DNA from: an uncultured Ruminobacter sp.
GTDB lineage: Bacteria > Pseudomonadota > Gammaproteobacteria > Enterobacterales > Succinivibrionaceae
NCBI GenBank assembly: GCA_900767005.1
Contig: CAAFXL010000305.1
Span: 1-6,960 of the forward strand
Length of the DNA: 6,960 nt
Direction of reading: 5' to 3'
Shown here one piece after another: positions 1-6,654 of the stretch. A program made the position numbers and the translations under genes. Below the pieces are notes generated by a model that saw only the letters and a list, made by a program, of their open reading frames with translations, did no database searches and was not told the origin of the DNA. Numbering within the stretch: position 1 is the first letter of the stretch; every line of letters starts with the position of its first letter.

Positions 1-8
1 ATGGTCAG

Positions 9-30
9 AAGCATGCAAGACTGCATGCTT
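9..30. repeat. Perfect 9-bp inverted repeat, 4-nt loop
   Basis: The arms AAGCATGCA (9-17) and TGCATGCTT (22-30) are exact reverse complements separated by AGAC. Beyond a 3-nt bulge on one side, TGGT (2-5) can also pair with ACCA (31-34). This would be a stable hairpin in RNA from either strand. No T-run follows it on the plus strand. On the minus strand the tail would lie beyond the left edge, so its role as a terminator cannot be judged. It is the most stable-looking of three inverted repeats downstream of the operon. Confidence 0.7.
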
Positions 31-33
31 ACC

Positions 34-68
34 AAAAATGGTGTAAAATAACTCAATTCACACCATTT
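34..68 (-). terminator. Possible rho-independent terminator of the operon
   Basis: The arms AAATGGTGT (36-44) and ACACCATTT (60-68) are perfect reverse complements around a 15-nt loop. Read on the minus strand, the hairpin is followed at once by a short T-run (ACACCATTTTTGG), about 57 bases past the stop of the last gene. The fit is imperfect: the stem is not very GC-rich and the loop is long. The inverted repeat is seen directly; the terminator role is inferred. Confidence 0.35.
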
Positions 69-90
69 ACAACTTTATTTAAATTCATGC

Positions 91-131
91 TCTCTGAGCA
101 TAGATGGTCTTTACTCAGAGATTTTTATTTT
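91..131 (+). terminator. Possible terminator for convergent plus-strand transcription
   Basis: The arms TCTCTGAG (91-98) and CTCAGAGA (114-121) form a perfect 8-bp stem with a 15-nt loop. On the plus strand the stem is followed directly by TTTTTATTTT, the layout of an intrinsic terminator for a gene entering from the left. On the minus strand the hairpin starts 3 bases after the stop of the COG4648 gene, with no T-run behind it. A convergent neighbour beyond the left edge is implied but not visible. Confidence 0.35.
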
Positions 132-685
132 AATTTTCTTAAAATAAAAGTTCTAATCAAAAATTCCCCTGCAAACATTACCCCAATTAAAATATATGAA
201 ATAAAACCATTATATAAAGTCCAAATTTCATAATTACCATACATAATAGTTGCAAATGAAATTAATCCATTAATAATAAAAAAGATACACCACGCCCAAG
301 TAACTTTTAAGCAATACTTTTTAAAATGTTCATCTTGCTTTTCTTTTGGTACTCTTAATGAAGCAATTTTTTCAATAATCGGCGTCTTTTTTAAACTTGA
401 ATAAAAAATTACCAACATAAAAATATTCATAAAAACTGGGTAAAAAAGTAAGAAGTCTTCTTTTTTCGTTAAAAAATAAAAGAGTACTAGCAAAATGCAA
501 ACTAGTGCATAAGAAAAGATTTCTTTGAATGATTTGTTTAGATTGGTAACCACTCTTACTATAACCATAAATAGTAAGAGTAGAGCTACATAACCAAGAA
601 GATCATGTTTAAGTAAGAAATAAACAATTAAAGGATAAGAAATACTAAAGATAAAAATAAGTATTCCTAAAACTTTTTTTACCAT
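125..685 (-). CDS. apeG: COG4648-family polytopic inner-membrane protein of aryl polyene clusters
   Basis: This 186-residue, strongly hydrophobic protein has about six predicted membrane segments (roughly residues 5-24, 30-46, 57-73, 77-97, 126-148 and 154-177). Recognisable family features are a PVFMN stretch (83-87), a basic loop around R111, and a C-terminal block with YC..VTWAWC.FF..NG (124-140) and W.LYNG..SY.LIG..FAGEF..R (155-178). It matches my recollection of the COG4648 membrane protein found in APE clusters (ApeG), whose biochemical function is unknown to me. Its ATG overlaps the upstream ketosynthase stop in a TAATG junction, so it belongs to the same operon and is probably translationally coupled; the preceding AAGAAG is a modest ribosome site. 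In E. coli-type clusters, as I recall, this gene sits near the carrier-protein genes, so its place after apeR is unusual. The symbol is an assignment by family and context. Confidence 0.75.
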   Translation of the reverse strand: MVKKVLGILIFIFSISYPLIVYFLLKHDLLGYVALLLLFMVIVRVVTNLNKSFKEIFSYALVCILLVLFYFLTKKEDFLLFYPVFMNIFMLVIFYSSLKKTPIIEKIASLRVPKEKQDEHFKKYCLKVTWAWCIFFIINGLISFATIMYGNYEIWTLYNGFISYILIGVMFAGEFLIRTFILRKLK

Positions 686-1896
686 TAAATCTTCTTAATA
701 ATTAAAGAGGTATTAACTCCACCAAATGCAAAATTATTAGTCATAATAATTTCAGGTTTCATTATTCTTCCACTATCCATAATAAAATCTAGTTCGCCAC
801 ATTTTTCATCTGGGGTCTTTAAATTTAAATTAGGACAAAGGAAACCATCTTCTTGCATATACATACTAAAAATTGCTTCTAAGGCACCAGCGGCTCCCAA
901 GGTATGCCCCATATAGCTTTTTAAAGTAGAAACAGGGATCTTATTTCCCATCACCTCAGAAGTTGCCGAACCTTCTGCGATATCACCAATAATAGTTCCT
1001 GTTCCATGAGCATTAATATAGCCAATGTCTTGTGGTTCTAAATGGGCATTTTTTAGAGCTAATTTTAAGCATGCTGCCATATATTCTTTTGATGGTGAAG
1101 TCATTTGTGCTGCATCACAATTAGTTCCAAACCCTAAAACCTCGCCATAAATTTTTGCTCCGCGAGCTTGGGCATGTTCATATTCTTCTAAAATTAGAGT
1201 TCCTGCTCCTTCACCAACTACTAAACCATCTCGATTTACATCAAAAGGACGAGGAGCAAGTTTTGGGTTAGATTGGGGACTAGTTGCATAAAGAGCATCA
1301 AATACTCCTACTGCATATGGTGATAGTTCTTCTGCACCCCCGGCAACCATTACATCGCAAGAACCAGACTTAATACTTTCATAAGCGTAACCAATAGCTT
1401 GAGAACCTGAGGTACAAGCTGTTGAGGTTGCAATAATGCGACCATGTATCCCAAAAAATATCGCAATATTAACTGCTGCTTGATGAGGCATAATAGCAGG
1501 ATAGGTAGTTCCATTTAAAAAGCTTACATCTTTAGCACTACAAAATTTTGCGACATCTTCTAAGTCTGTAGAGCTTCCGCCGCAACTTCCGTAAGCGACC
1601 CCACAACTTAGAGCATTTAATTCATCAATTTCAAGTCCTGAATCTTTTATAGCATTTTCGGTAGCAGCTATCGCAAGTTTTCCAATTCTTCCCGCAGTTC
1701 TTACCTTTTTTCGTGGAAAATTTGGTAAATCAGTAGTTACTTCACAAGCTAAATGAGTATTAGTACTCTTATATTCTTGAAACTTTTCATATATGTGAAC
1801 AACGTTCTCACCTAATTTAAGTTTAGTTAGAACCTCATCCTTAGTTGTACCTAATGGAGAATAAAAGCCAACTCCAGTAATTACTACTCTTTTCAT
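685..1896 (-). CDS. apeR: Beta-ketoacyl-ACP synthase, FabF/FabB-like, ApeR type
   Basis: This 403-residue thiolase-fold condensing enzyme has the normal length for FabB/FabF enzymes. The N-terminus MKRVVITGVG..SPLG is typical. The catalytic triad is intact: Cys161 in TACTSG, His297 in AHGTGT and His331 in MGHTLGAAG. The conserved Lys326 and the C-terminal NNFAFGGVN (387-395) are present too. It should condense malonyl-ACP with an acyl-ACP chain during polyene elongation. Of the two ketosynthases here, its position directly after the ketoreductase fits ApeR, which known clusters carry in addition to ApeO. Published work on Acinetobacter describes ApeR and ApeO/ApeC as complementary; which steps it covers here is not shown by sequence. 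The start codon overlaps the apeQ stop (TAATG), with a strong GGAGGA site at 1905-1910, 8 nt upstream. It is intact, with no frameshift. Confidence 0.93.
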   Translation of the reverse strand: MKRVVITGVGFYSPLGTTKDEVLTKLKLGENVVHIYEKFQEYKSTNTHLACEVTTDLPNFPRKKVRTAGRIGKLAIAATENAIKDSGLEIDELNALSCGVAYGSCGGSSTDLEDVAKFCSAKDVSFLNGTTYPAIMPHQAAVNIAIFFGIHGRIIATSTACTSGSQAIGYAYESIKSGSCDVMVAGGAEELSPYAVGVFDALYATSPQSNPKLAPRPFDVNRDGLVVGEGAGTLILEEYEHAQARGAKIYGEVLGFGTNCDAAQMTSPSKEYMAACLKLALKNAHLEPQDIGYINAHGTGTIIGDIAEGSATSEVMGNKIPVSTLKSYMGHTLGAAGALEAIFSMYMQEDGFLCPNLNLKTPDEKCGELDFIMDSGRIMKPEIIMTNNFAFGGVNTSLIIKKI

Positions 1897-2627
1897 TACG
1901 CCATTCCTCCATTAATGTTAATAACTTCCCTGGTTATATACGAAGCTCCTTCACTCATTAAAAAGCTTACAGTTGCGGCAACTTCCTTTGGTTCCCCCAT
2001 TCTTCCCATAGGAACAAGTGGTAAAGCGTGTTCTTTAACTTCCTCACTTACCATTCCGGTATCAATTAAACCAGGAGCAACACAATTAACGGTAATTTTT
2101 CTTTTAGCAAGCTCCAACGCCAATGACTTACAAGCACCAATCACCCCAGCTTTTGAGGCACTATAATTTGCTTGTCCACGGTTTCCCACTACTCCAGAAA
2201 GCGAAGAAACGGCAACGATTCTTCCCCCATTACGAAGTCTAACCATTGGCATAATACAAGGATTAACTAAGTTAAAAAAGCCATTTAAATTAACATTAAT
2301 TACTTTATACCAATCCTCAAAATTCATCCCAGGAAAAGGCATATCTTGAGTAATTCCTGCGTTAGAAACTACGCCCCAATATGCTCCATTATTCTTAATA
2401 TCTTCTAAAATTTTCTTGGAAGAATTTTCAGTATCAGTTAGATTAAAGCATAAGACTTGGCACTTTACTCCAAATTTTTTCTCAAGCTCATTTTTTAATT
2501 CTAATGCTTTATCTTTATGGGAATTACAATGTAATGCTAAATCAAATCCATCCTCAGCAAGCTTAGTAGCAATAGCTTTACCAATTCCTGTTGCTGCCCC
2601 ACTAATAATTACTCGACGATTTGCCAA
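1896..2627 (-). CDS. apeQ: 3-ketoacyl-ACP reductase (FabG-like SDR), ApeQ
   Basis: This is a classical short-chain dehydrogenase/reductase of 243 residues. It has the nucleotide-binding SGAATGIG (9-16), a SNAG motif (88-91, where NNAG is usual), the structural/catalytic Asn113, Ser141/Ser142, the catalytic Tyr155 and Lys159 in YSASK, and a C-terminal INGGMA typical of FabG. It would reduce the 3-keto group of the growing polyene on ACP with NAD(P)H. I place the start at TTG 2625-2627 because AAGGAG lies 7 nt upstream and because the resulting N-terminus MANRRVIISG has the family's usual length. An upstream in-frame ATG at 2646-2648 would add seven residues and put the ribosome site inside the reading frame. 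The gene opens the second block of the operon, after an 89-bp gap, and its stop overlaps the apeR start by one base. Confidence 0.92.
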   Translation of the reverse strand: MANRRVIISGAATGIGKAIATKLAEDGFDLALHCNSHKDKALELKNELEKKFGVKCQVLCFNLTDTENSSKKILEDIKNNGAYWGVVSNAGITQDMPFPGMNFEDWYKVINVNLNGFFNLVNPCIMPMVRLRNGGRIVAVSSLSGVVGNRGQANYSASKAGVIGACKSLALELAKRKITVNCVAPGLIDTGMVSEEVKEHALPLVPMGRMGEPKEVAATVSFLMSEGASYITREVININGGMA

Positions 2628-2634
2628 AATAGCT

Positions 2635-2640
2635 CTCCTT
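2635..2640 (-). promoter_or_regulatory. Shine-Dalgarno site that fixes the apeQ TTG start
   Basis: Minus-strand AAGGAG, within AAAAGGAGAGC, is followed by a 7-nt spacer and then TTG (2627-2625). It is among the best ribosome sites in the window and decides the start of the ketoreductase in favour of TTG over the upstream ATG, which has no comparable site. Confidence 0.8.
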
Positions 2641-2646
2641 TTAATC

Positions 2647-2652
2647 ATTATA
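2647..2652 (-). promoter_or_regulatory. Possible -10 element upstream of apeQ
   Basis: The minus strand reads TATAAT here, which would place a transcript start just ahead of the apeQ ribosome site. A convincing -35 hexamer is not visible at 16-18 bp (the best-placed bases read GATTTA). The whole gap is so AT-rich that a chance match is likely. It is listed because it lies in the only intergenic space of the operon. Confidence 0.2.
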
Positions 2653-2657
2653 TAATA

Positions 2658-2715
2658 TATTTATATAAATAAATCTATATTTACTTTAAATAACTCAACA
2701 CAATATTTATATAAA
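2658..2715. repeat. Duplicated AT palindrome in the apeP-apeQ gap
   Basis: The 10-bp perfect palindrome TTTATATAAA occurs at 2660-2669 and again at 2706-2715, exactly 46 bp apart. The left copy extends to a 14-bp palindrome (2658-2671). The shared direct repeat is ATATTTATATAAA (2657-2669 and 2703-2715). Paired palindromes ahead of a gene block could be operator sites for a dimeric regulator, but AT-rich sequence produces such matches easily. No regulator gene is visible in the window. Confidence 0.5.
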
Positions 2716-2716
2716 A

Positions 2717-3235
2717 TTATGATTTTAATTGTCCTAATAATTCTTCACCAAATAATTCTTTAATGTCATCTTTATTTGGTGCAAACATCGTAATTTTTGC
2801 TTTAGCAATAAGCTCATTACTTGCTTCTTCGTAAGTCTCAAAATCTGCTTGCAATAATTTAGTATTAACATCAAACATTTGAGCACATGTTTTAAGTTTT
2901 GTACCTTTTGGGATTAAACCTAAAGGATAACGTTTCATAACCTTAAAGTTTCTTACTGATAAAAATAATCCCATCAATATATTACTATCTTTTAAATAGA
3001 TTTGATAAGCTATTCTTGCTGCTACTGTTTGAGCCATAACCTCAACTAGAGCAAGAATTGGCATATTGCCTTTTTCATCAAGGGCTGCACAATCAACTTC
3101 ACCAACCTCGTAAAAACCTTCAATCTCTTTAGCATCAAGGTTCTCAATCTTCAATTTAGTACAAAAGAGCATTGGGATCTTTTGTGGCATAATCTCTTTA
3201 AGGAGTTCTCCTTCGACCTTAATTTCATTTTCCAT
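2717..3235 (-). CDS. apeP: Hot-dog-fold 3-hydroxyacyl-ACP dehydratase-family protein, ApeP, with His-to-Gln change
   Basis: This is a 172-residue protein of the FabA/FabZ-like hot-dog superfamily. The N-terminal IMPQKIPML (15-23) corresponds to the family's LPH..PMLL stretch. The central-helix segment LVEVMAQTVAA (63-73) holds the conserved acidic residue (Glu65) and the MAQ motif. Known APE clusters carry two such dehydratases, ApeI and ApeP, which make the trans double bonds. Here Gln18 (codon CAA, 3182-3184) stands where the catalytic His of FabA/FabZ enzymes is expected. The protein may therefore be inactive alone or work only as part of a heterodimer. I chose ATG 3233-3235 because GGAG (3242-3245) is 6 nt upstream. 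An in-frame TTG four codons earlier overlaps that site and would start inside it. The start lies one base after the apeO stop, suggesting coupled translation. The C-terminal tail beyond about residue 153 is charged and family-atypical as far as I can tell. Confidence 0.82.
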   Translation of the reverse strand: MENEIKVEGELLKEIMPQKIPMLFCTKLKIENLDAKEIEGFYEVGEVDCAALDEKGNMPILALVEVMAQTVAARIAYQIYLKDSNILMGLFLSVRNFKVMKRYPLGLIPKGTKLKTCAQMFDVNTKLLQADFETYEEASNELIAKAKITMFAPNKDDIKELFGEELLGQLKS

Positions 3236-3236
3236 A

Positions 3237-4388
3237 TTAAACTCCAAAAATTAAAGATGCATTATTTCCCCCAAATGCAAAATTATTACTCATCATAATT
3301 TTGCCTTGAGTCTTTACATGAGGTTTTGTAACTAATGAAAGATCATTAAATTCTTTATAATCTTCTTTTTCATAATCATGATATGGTAAATCAAGATTAT
3401 GTTCTAAAATTAACTTAATAATATAAGCTTCAACTATTCCAGAAGCTGCTAAAGTGTGGCCAGTTAAATGCTTAGTTGATGAGAATAACGTATTAGCACC
3501 AAAAACGTTTCTAATTACATTGCCTTCCATACTATCATTAAGCTTAGTTCCCGTACCATGAACATTAACATATGAAATATCACTTGGGGATAACTTAGCA
3601 ATTTTTAAGGCATCATTTACCGCTTTTGCTGCAATTAAACCATCTTCGCGAGGAGCTGAGATATGGTGAGCATCGCTGCTTGTTCCATACCCTAAAAGTT
3701 TTAAAGGCTTTTCTTCAAGTGCTTCCTTACTCATCACACAAAAACCAGCTGCTTCACCAATATTAATTCCAGTTCTAGCACTACTAAAAGGTTTAGCTTT
3801 AGTATGTGATAGTGCACCAAGCGAATCAAAACCTGAAACGGTAATTAAGCTTAATGAATCACTTGCTCCAACAATTACCGCATCACAGATATCACTATTA
3901 AGTAAGCGAGCTCCCGTGATAATTGCTCGAGATGCTGAAGAACAAGCAGTAGCGATTGTGTAAGAAGGACCTGATAAATTAAATTTTTCTTTAAGTATTT
4001 CACTTAAAATACCAATCTCATAAAGATTTTGATTAAAAGGAATACTTTGGTTTTCCTCATTAAAATTTTTCTTAGCAAATTCTTCAACTTGGGTAATTTG
4101 ATAAGTTGATGAACCAATAACTAAACCAATTCTTTTAGGATTAAATTTTGCTTGGGCTTTTTTTATAACATCTTTAGAGCCTTCTAAGGTCTTTAATGAT
4201 AATTCTAAATTACGGTTATCTACCCCATCTAAAAAGGGAAGTTTACCTAAAAAACATTCTTGTTTTTTAGGTAAATAACCTTGAGTATTGACCATATATT
4301 TCCCTACATTTTTTTGTAGAGAATCAAGTTGTTCCTCAAGATTTACACCTAAAGGATTAATTGAAAATAAACCATTAAGATAGATCAT
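3237..4388 (-). CDS. apeO: Beta-ketoacyl-ACP synthase, ApeO type
   Basis: This 383-residue ketosynthase has the full condensing triad: Cys149 in TACSSA, His277 in VHGTGT and His311 in LTGHTLAASG. Lys306 and the C-terminal SNNFAFGGNNASL (367-379) are also present. It differs clearly from the ApeR paralogue in its shorter N-terminus (MIYLNGLFSINPLG) and in lacking extra loops. In characterised APE systems ApeO pairs with the Cys-less chain-length factor ApeC to form the main elongating heterodimer; ApeC is not in this window. The assignment to ApeO rests on its position between the exporter and the apeP dehydratase. Its ATG overlaps the 3' end of apeM by 14 bp. In E. coli-type clusters, as I recall, a small lipoprotein gene (apeN, DUF3261) separates these two; here there is no room for it. 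The gene is intact. Confidence 0.9.
   Translation of the reverse strand: MIYLNGLFSINPLGVNLEEQLDSLQKNVGKYMVNTQGYLPKKQECFLGKLPFLDGVDNRNLELSLKTLEGSKDVIKKAQAKFNPKRIGLVIGSSTYQITQVEEFAKKNFNEENQSIPFNQNLYEIGILSEILKEKFNLSGPSYTIATACSSASRAIITGARLLNSDICDAVIVGASDSLSLITVSGFDSLGALSHTKAKPFSSARTGINIGEAAGFCVMSKEALEEKPLKLLGYGTSSDAHHISAPREDGLIAAKAVNDALKIAKLSPSDISYVNVHGTGTKLNDSMEGNVIRNVFGANTLFSSTKHLTGHTLAASGIVEAYIIKLILEHNLDLPYHDYEKEDYKEFNDLSLVTKPHVKTQGKIMMSNNFAFGGNNASLIFGV
3242..3245 (-). promoter_or_regulatory. Shine-Dalgarno site that fixes the apeP ATG start
   Basis: Minus-strand GGAG is followed by TTTAAT and then ATG (3235-3233). The site lies in the last codons of apeO. It overlaps an alternative TTG start (3247-3245), which makes that upstream start unlikely. 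Confidence 0.65.
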
Positions 4389-6654
4389 TAAATTTTTCCT
4401 TATATAAGGATAATTTTAGTATCATCGCAAAGAAGCAAATACCAAAGATTCCAAAACCAATCACGGTACCAAATGAAGCCATTACTGCAGTCTTTGAAAA
4501 AGCTAGAGCCCCAAAGGAAGCTAAAGTAGTAATTGATGAAATCACAATACTTTGCACAAAATCTAAAGCGTTACGATGACTTAAGAAATACATAAATATG
4601 CAATAATCTGCACCTAAACCTAAAAGCATAAAGAAGGCTAGAGTTGTGAATAAATTAAAATATTCACCTGCAAAAAGCATACAAGCAAAAAAGCCGATTG
4701 CTCCACCTGATAAAATTGGGATTAAGAAATGATAAACAATCTTAGTCTTAAAAATTGGAATCATTAAAAGTGAAGCTAGAGCAAAAGCAATAATTAGAGC
4801 TAATTGAAGCTTAGTATTGTAAGTTGTAAATACTTGCGTCCAAAATTCTCTTAGATCCATTTTTTCAACATTAACATCACTTTCAAGAATTTCTTTTAAA
4901 GTTTGATTGTCGGCATTTACTTGAATTAAAAGTGAATTTTTAGCAAATAAACCTGTAATATCTTTTGGGAAATCCTTATAAGTAAAGAGGTTATTTACTT
5001 TTGGTAATGCTTCTTCCTCAATTGGGATACTATTTTCAGTAAAAACTTCTTCTAATGCTGGATACATCTTTGCAAAATTTTCAATTCGTTTTTGCTGCAC
5101 CTCAAATGATGGAATAAAACTACATGGTAAAATCACATCTTTTAAGTCGCTTATTAAAATTCGACTTTCAAGCAGATGACAATTATTTAGGGCATTATTG
5201 ATATCTTGCCCCTTAACCACATAATAAGCTCCTCTTTGATAACCATTAATAAAAAGCTTAGTTATTTCTGACATATCTAAAAGCTCTTTATTAGTTTCTT
5301 GCATATGAGATACATCATCATCAGAATGAATAAAATAAATCCCAATAGTACCGCTAAAGAAAATAATTAAAGATATAGTTGTAGTTAAAACTTTTGGAAG
5401 CTTAGTAAAAATTTTTATTATAAATTTAGCAATTGATACATTTGGTGAGGTATTAATACTTAAATTAGTTAAGAAGCCATACACTAATAGGAAGGTCATT
5501 ATAAGAGCTACAATTGCTAATAATGATAGTTCTGATAAAACAATTAGGTCAGTAAAAGATAAAACTAAGTAAGCTAAAATACTTGTAATTAATGAGAATA
5601 TTAAAGGCTTAAATAATTTCTTACGCACCATTTTTGCATCAGAAATTGGCTTTAATGAGGTAAAGACATGAATACAATAATCAACACAAATCCCAATTAA
5701 ACACATCCCCATCGCTAGCGTCATCGCATGAATTGAGCCATAGATAATAAATACAGCACTAATCCCTGATAAAAGCGATAAAGTAAGGACAGTTAAGGTT
5801 GAGAGAATTACTAATAACCCACGATACACAAATAGTAAAAGGACAATTAACACAACTGTGGATATCATCCCAATTCTAGTCATATCAGTTTGTGAAGAAG
5901 CTTGAGCATAATGAGTATAAAAAGCTTCACCATTAAAAAATACTTTTACATTATCTTTTTCATATGAGTTTTTAATTAAAAAACTTTCATCATAAAGTTT
6001 ATTTAGCTCATCTGAACTTAAAGTCTTTTGAATTACGGCTCTTAAAATATAAACATTTAATTCATCAAATTTTAAATAAGGAATACCATCGTCCGTAAAA
6101 TTCATGCGACGAGTATCTTCTTGAATAATTGATCTCATTGCCATAAATGGGTCGTGCTCAATTTCATATGAAGAGTAACCCCCAAATGGATTATAAAGAG
6201 CACTATAAATTGAATCTTTAAAAGCTGCGATATTTTCTGGACTTTTTTCACAGTTATCGCAGATATAAGGATTTTTGGCATAAACATAACGATGATAAAA
6301 ATAAAATTTTTCATAAGCCTTTTTATCGTTATGAATATCTGACTTAATTTTATCAAAACTATTAATTAATTCTTCAATCGAATTAATGATAATTCGCGAT
6401 TTTTCTTGGTCATCAGAAACTACTAAATAAACAATTTCTTTGGAAATTGCATCTTTAAAATATTTAAAATCAGCATTGCGAGTTTCAAGCGATGGCATTA
6501 AAGCATTTAAAGAATAATCAATCGGATTCTCCGTAGCTTTAAATCTTAAAGCTCCAGCTACTATAAGAATCATAAAAAGAACTAAAGTAAATACTCTTAA
6601 GTATTTAATATTATTTAATGATTTAATTACCATCTGAACAATAATTCTCTGCAT
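4375..6654 (-). CDS. apeM: MMPL/RND-superfamily inner-membrane exporter, ApeM
   Basis: This 759-residue transporter has the internal duplication of the RND/MMPL fold: TM1 (about 17-37), a periplasmic domain (38-260), TM2-6 (263-395), TM7 (422-443), a second periplasmic domain (444-614) and TM8-12 (615-750). Each half carries the family's charged intramembrane motif, GICVDYCIH (321-329, Asp325-Tyr326) and GLGADYCIFM (679-688, Asp683-Tyr684), which usually serves proton coupling. It resembles the COG4258-type exporters of APE clusters and probably moves the polyene-lipid or a precursor out of the inner membrane, working with the LolA-like carrier encoded just upstream. A CxxC pair (Cys132, Cys135) lies in the first periplasmic domain and Cys492/Cys511 in the second. 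The start is uncertain: ATG 6654 overlaps apeL by 32 bp, while in-frame Met8 (ATG 6633) overlaps by 11 bp. Neither has a strong ribosome site. The stop overlaps the apeO start by 14 bp. Confidence 0.9.
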   Translation of the reverse strand: MQRIIVQMVIKSLNNIKYLRVFTLVLFMILIVAGALRFKATENPIDYSLNALMPSLETRNADFKYFKDAISKEIVYLVVSDDQEKSRIIINSIEELINSFDKIKSDIHNDKKAYEKFYFYHRYVYAKNPYICDNCEKSPENIAAFKDSIYSALYNPFGGYSSYEIEHDPFMAMRSIIQEDTRRMNFTDDGIPYLKFDELNVYILRAVIQKTLSSDELNKLYDESFLIKNSYEKDNVKVFFNGEAFYTHYAQASSQTDMTRIGMISTVVLIVLLLFVYRGLLVILSTLTVLTLSLLSGISAVFIIYGSIHAMTLAMGMCLIGICVDYCIHVFTSLKPISDAKMVRKKLFKPLIFSLITSILAYLVLSFTDLIVLSELSLLAIVALIMTFLLVYGFLTNLSINTSPNVSIAKFIIKIFTKLPKVLTTTISLIIFFSGTIGIYFIHSDDDVSHMQETNKELLDMSEITKLFINGYQRGAYYVVKGQDINNALNNCHLLESRILISDLKDVILPCSFIPSFEVQQKRIENFAKMYPALEEVFTENSIPIEEEALPKVNNLFTYKDFPKDITGLFAKNSLLIQVNADNQTLKEILESDVNVEKMDLREFWTQVFTTYNTKLQLALIIAFALASLLMIPIFKTKIVYHFLIPILSGGAIGFFACMLFAGEYFNLFTTLAFFMLLGLGADYCIFMYFLSHRNALDFVQSIVISSITTLASFGALAFSKTAVMASFGTVIGFGIFGICFFAMILKLSLYKEKFNDLS

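Noticed and set aside
1..124. CRISPR, attachment site or insertion-sequence end at the left edge
   Set aside because: The inverted repeats differ from one another and are not regularly spaced. There is no tRNA or integrase, and no transposase fragment is visible.
1915..2166. Plus-strand open frame of 83 codons opposite apeQ
   Set aside because: It lies wholly antisense to a ketoreductase with all its catalytic motifs, and it has no recognisable domain and no support from context.
2416..2655. Plus-strand open frame of 79 codons opposite the apeQ N-terminus
   Set aside because: It is a shadow of the coding strand. The protein is low-complexity and hydrophobic, with no family resemblance.
6135..6356. 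Second minus-strand frame of 73 codons inside apeM
   Set aside because: It overlaps the first periplasmic domain of the exporter in another frame, in AT-rich DNA. It shows no motif.
4375..6654. Reading the 759-residue transporter as a multidrug efflux RND pump
   Set aside because: It is shorter than the roughly 1000-residue AcrB-type pumps and there is no membrane-fusion partner gene. Its neighbours are polyene biosynthesis genes, so an MMPL-type lipid or pigment exporter fits better.
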